A stretch of DNA of 64,000 bases, from contig NZ_FQWY01000006.1 of NCBI RefSeq assembly GCF_900129805.1, forward strand, positions 33,178 through 97,177, read 5' to 3'. The position numbers were made by a program, and so were the translations under genes. The DNA comes from Thermosyntropha lipolytica DSM 11003 (GTDB lineage Bacteria; Bacillota; Syntrophomonadia; Syntrophomonadales; Syntrophomonadaceae). Positions 19,773 through 28,517 of the stretch are shown piece by piece (within the stretch, counting starts at the first letter, position 1; every line of letters begins with the position of its first letter). The notes below the pieces were generated by a model. That model worked only from the letters and a program-made list of their open reading frames with translations, was not told the origin of the DNA and did not search any database.

Positions 19773-20509
19773 CAAATAGCCCTATTTTTGTAGGCTAAAT
19801 TTAAGAGAATCTGAACTTCGCCCTGGCCTCGGCCCAGAAACTTGGCTATTTCTTTTATAGTATAGCCCCTTTCGTACAATGCGCGTACAGCCATATAAGG
19901 ATGAGCGTTTTTAATATCCTCTAATATATCATCTATATCATCTTTTTCGGATAGATAATCTTTTCTATCAACGGTATCAGTATTTTCATTGTTATCAAAC
20001 TGGGATATGGTGTTATATTCTTTGTTTTTTATATTGTCAGATGGAGGATTCCCCACCTCGATTGCTTTTATTTTATCTAGTAAGGCCACATCCAGTGTAT
20101 TTAGCTGACTATTCACTTTATACCCCATCTGGCGTAATATAGTTATTAACACTTTGCTATCCATGCCTAAATATTTAGCTGCCTGATATACCCTTATTTT
20201 CTTCTTATTAGCTATATTTTCTCCATTTTCTAATACATAACTTTTTTCCAGTTTATCATGCTGGTCTATAAGTTCCTCCTGATAGTTTATTTTTTCGTGT
20301 AGTTCATTATTTATCCTTGCCGCTATTTTTACTGCATTATCTAACAAAAAATTCAAATCTTCCTTTACCTTCTTGGCATCATTAAGGGTAGCCTCTAGGT
20401 CTCTAGCATAGTTTTCCAGAAAATTTTTTTGCCGGCTTAAGCTTATAAAAGCTAAAACTAGTAAAAGTAACGCTAGCGAAAGTATGAATGTAGTTATAAC
20501 CGCCACCAC
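19772..20509 (-). CDS. SwrB/DUF6115-like membrane protein with an IF2_N-like domain
   Basis: 245 aa. Residues 1-23 form a hydrophobic N-terminal anchor, 25-100 look coiled-coil, and 206-241 form a short helix-turn-helix-like tail (ALYERGYTIKEIAKFLGRGQ). That layout and the last-gene position in the fla/che cluster match Bacillus SwrB (YlxL), which activates flagellar export and basal-body maturation. Unlike SwrB it also holds a segment at about 104-149 (KIRVYQAAKYLG...ILRQMGYKVN) closely resembling the IF2_N domain that opens the infB protein in this same window ([12 protein letters not shown]...[10 protein letters not shown]). A poorly conserved acidic linker (155-200) follows. A GTG start is used; the surrounding AAGGTGGTG makes the exact start uncertain. 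The function is inferred from position and architecture only. Confidence 0.7.
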   Translation of the reverse strand: MVAVITTFILSLALLLLVLAFISLSRQKNFLENYARDLEATLNDAKKVKEDLNFLLDNAVKIAARINNELHEKINYQEELIDQHDKLEKSYVLENGENIANKKKIRVYQAAKYLGMDSKVLITILRQMGYKVNSQLNTLDVALLDKIKAIEVGNPPSDNIKNKEYNTISQFDNNENTDTVDRKDYLSEKDDIDDILEDIKNAHPYMAVRALYERGYTIKEIAKFLGRGQGEVQILLNLAYKNRAI

Positions 20510-20510
20510 C

Positions 20511-20810
20511 TTATATTTTAATATCTATGCTGCTCCCTCTATCATCCCCGGGATAATCTTTATCGCCCTTTTCTTTTTTCACCTCTTTTTTCCTTCTTCG
20601 TTTATCTCTTTCTTCATTATTGTTTACTATCTTTTTTTCCCCCGGCAAAGTTTGATTTACGGTTTTGCTGTAGCGGACAGTATCCTGGCTTATCATATTT
20701 ATAAAATCCTGCTGCCGATTATTGGCTGCTGACTGCTCCGCTTGCTTTATCTTGGCTACTTCACCTATTTTCTGCACCAGGACCTGCATATCAATACTCC
20801 TTATGGTCAT
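20511..20810 (-). CDS. Small conserved-looking flagellar-cluster protein of unknown function
   Basis: A 99-aa hydrophilic protein with no membrane segment. The N-terminal half (MTIRSIDMQVLVQKIGEVAK... then QAEQSAANNRQQDF) looks helical and resembles small unnamed proteins seen at this place in clostridial flagellar clusters. The middle is strongly basic (RDKRRRKKEVKKEK). ATG with GAGGGGATG upstream, directly followed by the SwrB-like gene and 17 bases after fapA. No function can be given. Confidence 0.6.
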   Translation of the reverse strand: MTIRSIDMQVLVQKIGEVAKIKQAEQSAANNRQQDFINMISQDTVRYSKTVNQTLPGEKKIVNNNEERDKRRRKKEVKKEKGDKDYPGDDRGSSIDIKI

Positions 20811-20827
20811 AATATCATCCCCTCTTC

Positions 20828-22255
20828 CTAACTAAGCGGAGCTATCCTTACTTCCCCTTCTTCCAGCACAAAAGCTGAGTATTTTATAGGATTATCTACA
20901 ATATATATCGACTGCCCTAGAATGATGCGGACACCTGGATATACAACCTCCCATACCTTTACCTTGGCCTCGGTAATCTTCTGCATCTCCTCACTTAGAA
21001 AATTAAGCCTCTCTTCCATTTCGGCAATTTCTTTGCGCAGTTTTTTAAACTCATCTAATAATTTCATCAGCATAATCCTGCGCTTAGGATCTAATTTTTC
21101 CGGCGCTATATTAGCTTTTTGTATGATCTGCAGATTATGTGCTATATTTTCCAAAGTATTTTTTTTGGAAGGTAGGTTCTTAAAAATCTTTTGATATTCT
21201 TCCCTATACTGAGGATTAACCCCTACTTCAATTACCGTCGGCGTAGCCAGCTGTGATCCTATGAACTTGGCTTCCACTTCCTGACAGGCCTGAACCTTTC
21301 CTCCAATTATAGAAGCCCTCCTATCTGTTACCCTTACACTTCCTCCTGCTCTTACTGTTGACTGGATTATAGCTTCGCGGATTATTATGTCGTTTTCGGC
21401 TTCTACCCTGGAATTTTCAATAAATCTGGCATATATATTACCACCTGCTTTTACCAGGCCGCGCTGGCCGGTTACAATACCGCCTTTTACTACGACATTG
21501 CCTCCCGCAACTACTTCTGCTCCTTCGATAAAACCTTTAACTTCAATATCCCCGGCAGCATATACCTTAAAACCGGTATTGACATTGCCATTTATCACTA
21601 CACTTCCTACAAAATCTATGTTGCCAGTAGAATAATCTATATCTCCATTGACCTGAAAAACCGGAGAAACCGTAACCTTGTTATCAATAATGGTAACATT
21701 GCCATCTATAGCGGCAAAAAGCCGCAAGTTTTCCTCATCGGCAATAGTATTCTTGCCCCGCGGCAGCATCACATCTTTTCCTCTTTTAGGAGGAATATCC
21801 CTGCCAGTTATATCTTTGCCTGCTACCCCTTCAGTGGCAGGAATCTTTTCCGCTAAAAAATCTCCCATTTTTACATTATGTATAAGTCCCAGGTCATAAT
21901 AATCGGCTCGGCCTTTTTCATCAATTCTAGGTCCTACCCTATCTTGCGGCAGGGGAAAATGGTATACAATCCTTGCATTCTCCCCATCCCGGGCTGCTTC
22001 ACCCTGAGCGATCAGGATTCTTTTTCCCCAGTTTTCAGGCTCTAAGGCTTTTTGCAAATTTTCTTCCTTAATGCCATAGACTATATTTTTCCTGGCTAAT
22101 AATTCCTTTACCTTTTCCAGCGTACAAGGTTTGCCCTTGCCTACAGGTGGGGTTACCTGCAAAAAGGCCTGCAGTTTATCTTTAGTTATAAAAACTTCGG
22201 CCTCTCCATCTTTGTCAATTTCAGCATTTATCTGGTTTTCCATGTTTTCAGGCAT
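20828..22255 (-). CDS. FapA/DUF342 family protein
   Basis: A 475-aa soluble protein of the DUF342 (flagellar assembly protein A) family. An N-terminal domain (about 1-190) is followed by a parallel beta-helix-like region (about 195-345) of short glycine-rich repeats such as INGNVNTGFKVYAAGDIEVKG and VVAGGNVVVKGG. A coiled-coil stretch (about 350-430) and a small C-terminal beta domain follow. Family members are linked to surface or flagellar assembly and localisation. It lies between sigD and two small genes at the end of the cluster. Confidence 0.85.
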   Translation of the reverse strand: MPENMENQINAEIDKDGEAEVFITKDKLQAFLQVTPPVGKGKPCTLEKVKELLARKNIVYGIKEENLQKALEPENWGKRILIAQGEAARDGENARIVYHFPLPQDRVGPRIDEKGRADYYDLGLIHNVKMGDFLAEKIPATEGVAGKDITGRDIPPKRGKDVMLPRGKNTIADEENLRLFAAIDGNVTIIDNKVTVSPVFQVNGDIDYSTGNIDFVGSVVINGNVNTGFKVYAAGDIEVKGFIEGAEVVAGGNVVVKGGIVTGQRGLVKAGGNIYARFIENSRVEAENDIIIREAIIQSTVRAGGSVRVTDRRASIIGGKVQACQEVEAKFIGSQLATPTVIEVGVNPQYREEYQKIFKNLPSKKNTLENIAHNLQIIQKANIAPEKLDPKRRIMLMKLLDEFKKLRKEIAEMEERLNFLSEEMQKITEAKVKVWEVVYPGVRIILGQSIYIVDNPIKYSAFVLEEGEVRIAPLS

Positions 22256-22277
22256 AAACTCATCCCCCCACCCTCAC

Positions 22278-23054
22278 CTATATTATCTGTTGCTTTTTCT
22301 TGCCCAGACTCCCTCTCAATCTCAATATAGCTTTGGTATGCAGCTGCGATATGCGGGATTCAGAAAGATTTAAAACTGCTCCTATTTCTTTTAAAGTCAA
22401 ACCTTCATAATAATAGAGATAGATAACTAATTTTTCTTTTTCCGGCAATTTGGCTATCGCCCTTGCCAGTATCTCTTTCGTTTCCGTAAGTTCAAGGATT
22501 TCTAGGGCATTTATGCTGTCTCCATCTTCAATAATATCAGCCCATCTCTTTTTCTTTTCTTCTCCTTCTTCACCCGCATAAAAATCCTCTAATGATATTA
22601 TCGTCGTAACTGCTACTTCTCTTAATATTTTATTAAGCTTTTCCAGGTCTATGCCCATTTCCTCGGCTACTTCTTCATCGCTAGCTGCCCGGCCCAGTTT
22701 AGCCTCCAGCCTGCTGTACACTTTTTCCAGCTCCTTGCTCTTTTGCCTTATGGAAACCGGAACCCAGTCCATAGATCTTAAGCCGTCGATTATAGCTCCT
22801 CTTATGCGGGTAATGGCATAAGTTTCAAACTTGATGTTGCGCTGGTGATCAAATTTTTCTACCGCATCAATTAAACCTTCCACCCCATAAGAATAAAGCT
22901 CATCAACCTCTACGGCTGAAGATAGATTTATAGCCAGCCGGTTAGCTACATACTTTACCAAACCTGCATAGTGCAAAATAAGCTCTTCCCTGGCCTTTTC
23001 ATCCCCTTGTTCCTTATACCGCATCCAGAGCTGGTTCACATAATCGGGGTTCAT
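22278..23054 (-). CDS. sigD: RNA polymerase sigma factor SigD/FliA (flagellar)
   Basis: Directs transcription of late flagellar genes such as flagellin and motility genes. 258 aa. Region 2 (about 25-100) includes VDELYSYGVEGLIDAVEKFD and FETYAITRIRGAIIDGLRSMDWVP; region 3 follows; region 4 (about 205-255) has GLTLKEIGAVLNLSESRISQ. The ATG begins directly after the cheD stop. The tail position in the fla/che operon is the Bacillus arrangement. No flagellin or late-gene promoter is seen in this window. Confidence 0.95.
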   Translation of the reverse strand: MNPDYVNQLWMRYKEQGDEKAREELILHYAGLVKYVANRLAINLSSAVEVDELYSYGVEGLIDAVEKFDHQRNIKFETYAITRIRGAIIDGLRSMDWVPVSIRQKSKELEKVYSRLEAKLGRAASDEEVAEEMGIDLEKLNKILREVAVTTIISLEDFYAGEEGEEKKKRWADIIEDGDSINALEILELTETKEILARAIAKLPEKEKLVIYLYYYEGLTLKEIGAVLNLSESRISQLHTKAILRLRGSLGKKKQQII

Positions 23055-23540
23055 TTAAATTATTCTCTCCCCATGTCCAATAGTCCGCACCAATAAATCC
23101 CCGGTAGCGGGATCATAGGTTATAGTACGCCCATAATTGCCTCCTACATCCTTGGCCAGTATCTTGATACCGTACTTTTGCAGATATTCTTCGACGGCGG
23201 CAGCATTGCGCTGCCCTATTTTCATTATATCACTCTCACCGGAAAACTTGAACATCTGAGCTCCTCCGGCAAATTTAGCCTCTAAACGGGTAATATCAGC
23301 ACCATTGCGCTTCATCTCTTCTACCAGCAGTTCTATAGCTGTATCCGCAAATTTAGCTTTATTATCCGCATTGCGTGCCTGTGTGCTTAAAGGCAGCATT
23401 ATATGGGCTAACGCGCCCAGCTGTTTACTTTTATCCCGCACACATATCCCTATACAGGAACCTAATCCTGCAGTCATAAGCTTATCTGGAGCTTTGGCCA
23501 ATTTGAGATCTGCCATCCCTACCTGGATAATCTTGCCCAT
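23055..23540 (-). CDS. cheD: Chemoreceptor glutamine deamidase CheD
   Basis: Deamidates receptor glutamines and, in Firmicutes, binds and stimulates CheC. 161 aa from the ATG overlapping the cheC stop as TGATG. The catalytic motif GLGSCIGIC (nucleophilic Cys) is followed by LAHIMLP (catalytic His) and the central KFAGGAQMF. A GTG one codon earlier is also possible. Adjacent cheC supports the CheC-CheD pair. Confidence 0.95.
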   Translation of the reverse strand: MGKIIQVGMADLKLAKAPDKLMTAGLGSCIGICVRDKSKQLGALAHIMLPLSTQARNADNKAKFADTAIELLVEEMKRNGADITRLEAKFAGGAQMFKFSGESDIMKIGQRNAAAVEEYLQKYGIKILAKDVGGNYGRTITYDPATGDLLVRTIGHGERII

Positions 23541-24166
23541 CACATGCTCACCCCAAGTGCTTTTAGTATAGTGTCAAGCGCTCCAGGCTCAGGAAGCAGA
23601 ATAAAATGGCCTACCAGATCTACCGCTTCTTTTCTAAAATCGGTCTCTAAAACCAGAACATGATCAGCTACTTCGCCAAACTGAGCCAAAATCGCATCCA
23701 TAACGGCCCCTGCCATATCTATTCCCAGAGCCGGAACCGAAGGCAAAAGCTTTAGGCCAGTAAAAGCTGCCAAAGCATTAAGATAAGTTGCCGAAATTAT
23801 GTTACCTAGCTCCATCATCGCCGACATTTCCATATCGCCAAAATTATCCATATTCGTAGTACCTAAAGGCTTAAACATCAGCATATCAACCAGCAAACAA
23901 GCTTTCTCTACCGGTATAATAAAAAGGATGCTGGCTGGGGCCGAGCCTTCCACCCGTAGATAAATACCTACTACATGCTTATCTGCTCCCCCCACCAGGT
24001 CGGGAACCTCGGAAAAAAGCATTATCCTGGCCTGAGGCACACTCATATCAATCTTGGCATTTATCATCTGGGCCAGAGCAGTTGCTGCATTGCCGGCTCC
24101 GATATTCCCAATCTCTCTTAACGCATCCAGCTGCAAACCGGATAATTTGCTGAAATCATCTACCAT
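23540..24166 (-). CDS. cheC: CheY-P phosphatase CheC
   Basis: Removes phosphate from CheY-P and takes part in adaptation with CheD. 208 aa with two phosphatase signatures, LREIGNIGAGNAATAL near residue 15 and MMELGNIISATYLNAL near residue 115, each with the E..N pair. It lies between cheW and cheD. FliY in this window carries the same kind of motifs, so the pathway has two dephosphorylation points. Confidence 0.94.
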   Translation of the reverse strand: MVDDFSKLSGLQLDALREIGNIGAGNAATALAQMINAKIDMSVPQARIMLFSEVPDLVGGADKHVVGIYLRVEGSAPASILFIIPVEKACLLVDMLMFKPLGTTNMDNFGDMEMSAMMELGNIISATYLNALAAFTGLKLLPSVPALGIDMAGAVMDAILAQFGEVADHVLVLETDFRKEAVDLVGHFILLPEPGALDTILKALGVSM

Positions 24167-24188
24167 CCATATTTCACCACCTAAAAAA

Positions 24189-24656
24189 TTAAGCTCCCAG
24201 AATCTTCGCTATGTCAAGCAGTATCAAAAGCCGGTTATCTACCTTGGCTATGCCTTTTATATGATCAGTATCGATAGAGCTGTAAACCCTGGAGGTTTCT
24301 TCTATATCCCCCTTATTCAGCCTTAAAACCTCAGAGACCTCATCTACGATTATGCCGGCTTTGGTATCATCAAACTGAAATACTATAATCCTCTTATCTT
24401 CCTCATCGCCTACCGCTTCAATATTAAAACGGGTGTGAAGATTTATTATGGGAATAATATTGCCCCGCAGATTTACTACCCCTTCAATATATTTAGCTGT
24501 CCTGGGCACACGGGTGATGTTCAGCAATCTATTAATTTCCTGCACACTTAAGACATCTACAGCATATTCTTCCCGTCCCAGCTTAAAGGCAACTACCTGA
24601 ATTTCCTCATTTTCGCCATAAGCATTTTTTAAATCTAAACCCGCATTTATGTCCAT
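24189..24656 (-). CDS. cheW: Chemotaxis coupling protein CheW
   Basis: Scaffold linking receptors to the CheA kinase. 155 aa with the single CheW SH3-like domain: VVAFKLGREEYAVDVLSVQEI, VNLRGNIIPIINL and a C-terminal LLILLDIAKIL. An extra N-terminal segment of about 18 residues precedes the domain. It lies 12 bases after cheA. Confidence 0.96.
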   Translation of the reverse strand: MDINAGLDLKNAYGENEEIQVVAFKLGREEYAVDVLSVQEINRLLNITRVPRTAKYIEGVVNLRGNIIPIINLHTRFNIEAVGDEEDKRIIVFQFDDTKAGIIVDEVSEVLRLNKGDIEETSRVYSSIDTDHIKGIAKVDNRLLILLDIAKILGA

Positions 24657-24668
24657 AATCTCACCTCA

Positions 24669-26744
24669 CTAAAATAATGTGGCCACATCTAAAATCAGCC
24701 TTACATTGCCATCACCAGCCACAATAGCCCCTGCGATTCCTGGTATTCCTGATAACAGCTTACCCAGCGATTTTATAACTATTTCCTGCTGTCCAATCAA
24801 GGTGTCAACTACCAGTCCTATCTGCCGCTCAGCCTTGCGCACAACTACTACATACATTTCATCTTCGCTAGAAGCTCCTCCCGGGGTTTCCAAAAGTTCA
24901 GCCAAGCGGAATATAGGAAGTATATTACCTCTTAACATCATTACTTCCTGGCCCTGGATAATTTTTATGTCATTCTTCGTTATCATGGTAGTTTCATCAA
25001 CCGAACTTAAAGGTATAGCATATATCTCATCCCTTACCGCCACCATCAAAGCCTGTATAATCGCCAGGGTTAACGGTAGCTTGATTTTAAACTTGGTACC
25101 TTTATCAGGTTTAGTTTCCACAGCTATTTCTCCATTCAGAGATTCGATCTTGGTCTTGACTACATCCAGGCCTACCCCCCGTCCTGAAACATCAGTTACC
25201 GTTTTCGCCGTGCTGAAACCGGGATAGAAAAGCAGTTCAATAGCTTCATCCTTATCCATCTTTTCCGCTTCTTTTTCCGTTATAAGCCCTTTTTCGACAG
25301 CTTTTTTCTTTACCTTTTCAATATCAATACCTGCTCCATCATCTTCTACCTCGATATAGACATTATTTCCTTCATGTCTGGCTCTAAGCATTACTGTCCC
25401 TACTGCCGGTTTTCCTTTCTTTATACGCTCTTCTGCCGGCTCTAATCCATGATCTACGGCATTGCGCAGGAGATGTACCAGAGGATCGCCTATTTCATCT
25501 ATAACCGTACGGTCAAGCTCGGTTTCTTTCCCTTCCATCAGGAAATCTACTTCTTTATTTAATTCCTTGGCCAGATCCCTTACCATGCGCGGGAAGCGGT
25601 TAAAGACCTGTTCAATGGGAACCATGCGTACTTTCATAACTACTGACTGCAGGTCAGCTGTTACCCGGTCAATCTGCTCAATAGTTTCATTGAGCTCCAC
25701 CAGCTTGGTATTGGCCCCAATCTGTTCCAGCCGACCTTTGTGCATTACCAGTTCGCCTACTAAATTCATCAAATTGTCTAAACGTTCAATATCTACACGC
25801 ACGGTCTGCCTTACTTTATGCACCTGCTTCTTTTGGTCACCGCTGGAAACAGCCCCCTTTTCACCCAGTTCAGCTTTTTTCTCCATTTCCGATTCCGCTG
25901 AGGTCTGCATTGCCATTTTTTCCTCACCGGTAGAAACAGAAACGGTAGCAATTTCTATGTTTTCTATTTCGGCTATTTTTACCTCGGAAATTTTGTTTAC
26001 ATTTTGCACCAGCTTTTCTTTATCCGCCGATGTTATAACAAAAACCTCAAAACCTTCTTCAAACTTGCCTTCTTCCAGTTCCTGAGCAGGAGGAATAGAT
26101 TTTATAACTTCTCCTTCTTCTTCCAAAGCCTTAAAAACCATAAAAGCCCGCACTGATTTCATAAGACAGCCGGGATCAACCTGTATTCTTATATAATATA
26201 TCTTCATTCCCCTGCTGCTGGCTTCCCGCAAAACAGTTATATCATAATCATTGAAGGCAAATCTCTTGCTCTTATCCTCTTTGGGGGTTAATACCGCCTC
26301 TTTCTCTTCGTCTGCCGGCAGCCTTATCTCTTTTTCCAATGCAGATGCCACTTCCAGAGAGCCGGATTTGACATTTTCCAGAACAGAAATAAGATCGCTG
26401 TTATCCATTATTCCCGATCCTGTAGTTTCAATCTGTTCTACGATAAGCTGAATGCGATCCAGGCATTTAAAAAGGATATCTACTATATCAGAACTTACTT
26501 CGATTTTACCTTCTTTTAAGTCAGAAAGGACATTTTCCATATGATGAGTAAGATCAGCTAGGTCTTCAAACCCCATGGTAGAAGACATGCCTTTCAAGGT
26601 GTGAGCAGCCCGGAAAATTTCATTTAGAGCCCCTATATCATTACGGTTTTTTTCTAATTGCAAAAGTTTCTGATTTAAATTTTCCAGGTGTTCTTTGCTC
26701 TCTTCCAGAAATACATCCAGATACTGAGACATATCCATATTCAC
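24669..26744 (-). CDS. cheA: Chemotaxis histidine kinase CheA
   Basis: Autophosphorylates on receptor signal and passes phosphate to CheY and CheB. About 691 aa. The P1 Hpt domain has the phospho-accepting His at about 48 (AAHTLKGMSSTMGF). P2-like CheY-binding region (about 165-270), a linker, P3 dimerisation (about 310-375), P4 ATPase (about 380-555; NAVDHGLEP, DDGAGID, GRGVGLDVV) and P5 CheW-like (about 558-690). The chosen GTG has AAGGGG 8 bases upstream; a GTG three codons earlier sits inside the Shine-Dalgarno, and an ATG two codons later is another option. Confidence 0.96.
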   Translation of the reverse strand: MNMDMSQYLDVFLEESKEHLENLNQKLLQLEKNRNDIGALNEIFRAAHTLKGMSSTMGFEDLADLTHHMENVLSDLKEGKIEVSSDIVDILFKCLDRIQLIVEQIETTGSGIMDNSDLISVLENVKSGSLEVASALEKEIRLPADEEKEAVLTPKEDKSKRFAFNDYDITVLREASSRGMKIYYIRIQVDPGCLMKSVRAFMVFKALEEEGEVIKSIPPAQELEEGKFEEGFEVFVITSADKEKLVQNVNKISEVKIAEIENIEIATVSVSTGEEKMAMQTSAESEMEKKAELGEKGAVSSGDQKKQVHKVRQTVRVDIERLDNLMNLVGELVMHKGRLEQIGANTKLVELNETIEQIDRVTADLQSVVMKVRMVPIEQVFNRFPRMVRDLAKELNKEVDFLMEGKETELDRTVIDEIGDPLVHLLRNAVDHGLEPAEERIKKGKPAVGTVMLRARHEGNNVYIEVEDDGAGIDIEKVKKKAVEKGLITEKEAEKMDKDEAIELLFYPGFSTAKTVTDVSGRGVGLDVVKTKIESLNGEIAVETKPDKGTKFKIKLPLTLAIIQALMVAVRDEIYAIPLSSVDETTMITKNDIKIIQGQEVMMLRGNILPIFRLAELLETPGGASSEDEMYVVVVRKAERQIGLVVDTLIGQQEIVIKSLGKLLSGIPGIAGAIVAGDGNVRLILDVATLF

Positions 26745-26777
26745 ACTTATCACCCCTTAAAAATAATTAAAACCTTC

Positions 26778-27851
26778 TTAAAGCATTTTAACTATCTCTT
26801 CGCTTATATGGTAAAGTGGTACTATCTTATCAACTTTTCCGGTTTCCACTGCTGCTTTGGGCATACCATAAACTATACAGGTTGATTCATGTTCGGCAAT
26901 TATTTTGCCTCCCTTTTCTTTTATCAAAGGCAGTCCTGCTGCCCCATCATGCCCCATACCGGTCATAATAACCGCCACAATATGTCCCCAGTAATTTCTA
27001 GCTACTGATTCCAGGGTCACATCAACAGCAGGCCTTAAGCCTCCGCGGGGGGGAATATTCCTGTCAGTAACGATAAAAAGCTCTCTATTCCCTCCACTTC
27101 CCCTGGCCTCTACACAAAGATGATGGTCTCCCGGCGCTATATAAGCACAACCCGGCACAATTTTTTCTCCCGCTTCTGCCTCTTTCACCTTGATTTCCGA
27201 TACCGCATCCAGTCTTTCCGCCAGCGACCTGGTAAACCCGGGGGGCATATGCTGCACTATCAAGATGCCGGCATCAATAGAGGCAGGAAGTTTGGGAATA
27301 ACCTGATGCAGGGCCTTAGGCCCTCCGGTAGAAGTCCCAATTATTACTAGTTTATGCAAGCTTTTGCTATAATCAGTTAACTTATCTTTCGAGAAAAAAC
27401 CTTTTCTTTCCGGTGCCTGTATTATATTATTCAAATTCGCCAGATTTTTCTTAGTCCCTGCCGCAATTTTTATTTTTCTGACAATATCCTCTCTTACTTT
27501 ATTGATATCCAGAGATATTTGCCCCGAAGGCTTGGTAACAAAATCTACTGCCCCTAACTGTAGAGCTTTTAAAGTCTGTTCTGCTCCACTTTTGGTTACA
27601 CTGCTCAGCATAACTACCGGGGTAGGACATTCCTTCATTATCCTTTCTAAGGCTGTAAGCCCGTCTAAACCCGGCATTTCCACATCCATAGTTACAACAT
27701 CAGGTTTAAGCTCTTTTACCTTGGCTACTGCCTCCAGGCCATCTCTGGCCTTATCCACAACTTCCAGATCTGGTTCATTGTTTATTATGTCCGAGATTAC
27801 CTTGCGCATAAAAGCAGAATCATCTACTACCAGTACCCTGATTTTTTTCAA
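26778..27851 (-). CDS. cheB: Protein-glutamate methylesterase CheB
   Basis: Response regulator that demethylates and deamidates chemoreceptors. 357 aa. Receiver domain (about 1-120) with VDD at 9-11 and the phospho-acceptor D56 in TMDVEMPG. The C-terminal esterase domain (about 165-357) has GTSTGGPKAL (catalytic Ser), VQHMPPGFT (His) and MTGMGHDGA (Asp). TTG start with GAGGAGG upstream. It precedes cheA; cheR is not in the window. Confidence 0.96.
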   Translation of the reverse strand: MKKIRVLVVDDSAFMRKVISDIINNEPDLEVVDKARDGLEAVAKVKELKPDVVTMDVEMPGLDGLTALERIMKECPTPVVMLSSVTKSGAEQTLKALQLGAVDFVTKPSGQISLDINKVREDIVRKIKIAAGTKKNLANLNNIIQAPERKGFFSKDKLTDYSKSLHKLVIIGTSTGGPKALHQVIPKLPASIDAGILIVQHMPPGFTRSLAERLDAVSEIKVKEAEAGEKIVPGCAYIAPGDHHLCVEARGSGGNRELFIVTDRNIPPRGGLRPAVDVTLESVARNYWGHIVAVIMTGMGHDGAAGLPLIKEKGGKIIAEHESTCIVYGMPKAAVETGKVDKIVPLYHISEEIVKML

Positions 27852-27856
27852 GCTCT

Positions 27857-28510
27857 TTACCTCCTCTTCTCAGTTAAGAGGCCCTTTTTAATCCATTCGC
27901 GCTGTTTTTCAAAAATAAAATTAAAGATTTGATCCCTCTGATTTTCCGTTATGTCTTTAAATTCTATCGCCACTTTATAACTGCTGGCTCCCCCTACCTC
28001 CGGGGGAATAACCCTTTTAACTTCTGCCTGGCATACGATTTTGGGTCTCTGGGGAAGGCAAATCTCTACTTCTAATGTCTGTCCCCGCTCCATTTTCGTT
28101 TGGGATAAGAAAAAGGCTCCTCCTCCACTTATATCCACCGTCATTCCGGATTCGAAATTCTGCCCCTGAGGAATAAGCCGATAATTTATAGGAATAGATG
28201 CCGGTATGCGGACATAAGCTCTTCTTTGAATCTTAACCAGCTTATCCGGTTTATTGACAATAAGTACCGGTATCGGCTCCCTCCTGCGGGCTACTATACT
28301 GGTATTAAAAGCATAAGATTCATCATCGCGGGTAAAACACACCTTTATTTTTTGTCCAATATGCATGGGAACCAGCTGACCTTTACGTATAGGAACTGCT
28401 AGGTGCAGATAATCACCATCTATTTCTTCCACTCGGCTCGCCAGATATTCTACCCCCTCTTCCAGCGGATACTCTATTTCTACCAGTTGATTCAGCCTTA
28501 TATCCTCCAT
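27857..28510 (-). CDS. PilZ-domain flagellar brake protein (YcgR/YpfB-like)
   Basis: 217 aa. The N-terminal YcgR-like beta domain (about 1-93) is followed by a PilZ domain (about 95-200) with both c-di-GMP signature elements: RRAYVR (96-101) and DISGGG (126-131). Proteins of this type bind c-di-GMP and slow or stop the motor. It is encoded between flhG and cheB, which fits a motor-control role. The functional inference rests on the family. Confidence 0.87.
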   Translation of the reverse strand: MEDIRLNQLVEIEYPLEEGVEYLASRVEEIDGDYLHLAVPIRKGQLVPMHIGQKIKVCFTRDDESYAFNTSIVARRREPIPVLIVNKPDKLVKIQRRAYVRIPASIPINYRLIPQGQNFESGMTVDISGGGAFFLSQTKMERGQTLEVEICLPQRPKIVCQAEVKRVIPPEVGGASSYKVAIEFKDITENQRDQIFNFIFEKQREWIKKGLLTEKRR

Positions 28511-28517
28511 AAAGACT

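Noticed and set aside
25462..26085. Plus-strand ORF of 207 codons opposite cheA
   Set aside because: The composition (S, T, R rich) mirrors the cheA reverse complement and no ribosome-binding site is present; a shadow ORF.
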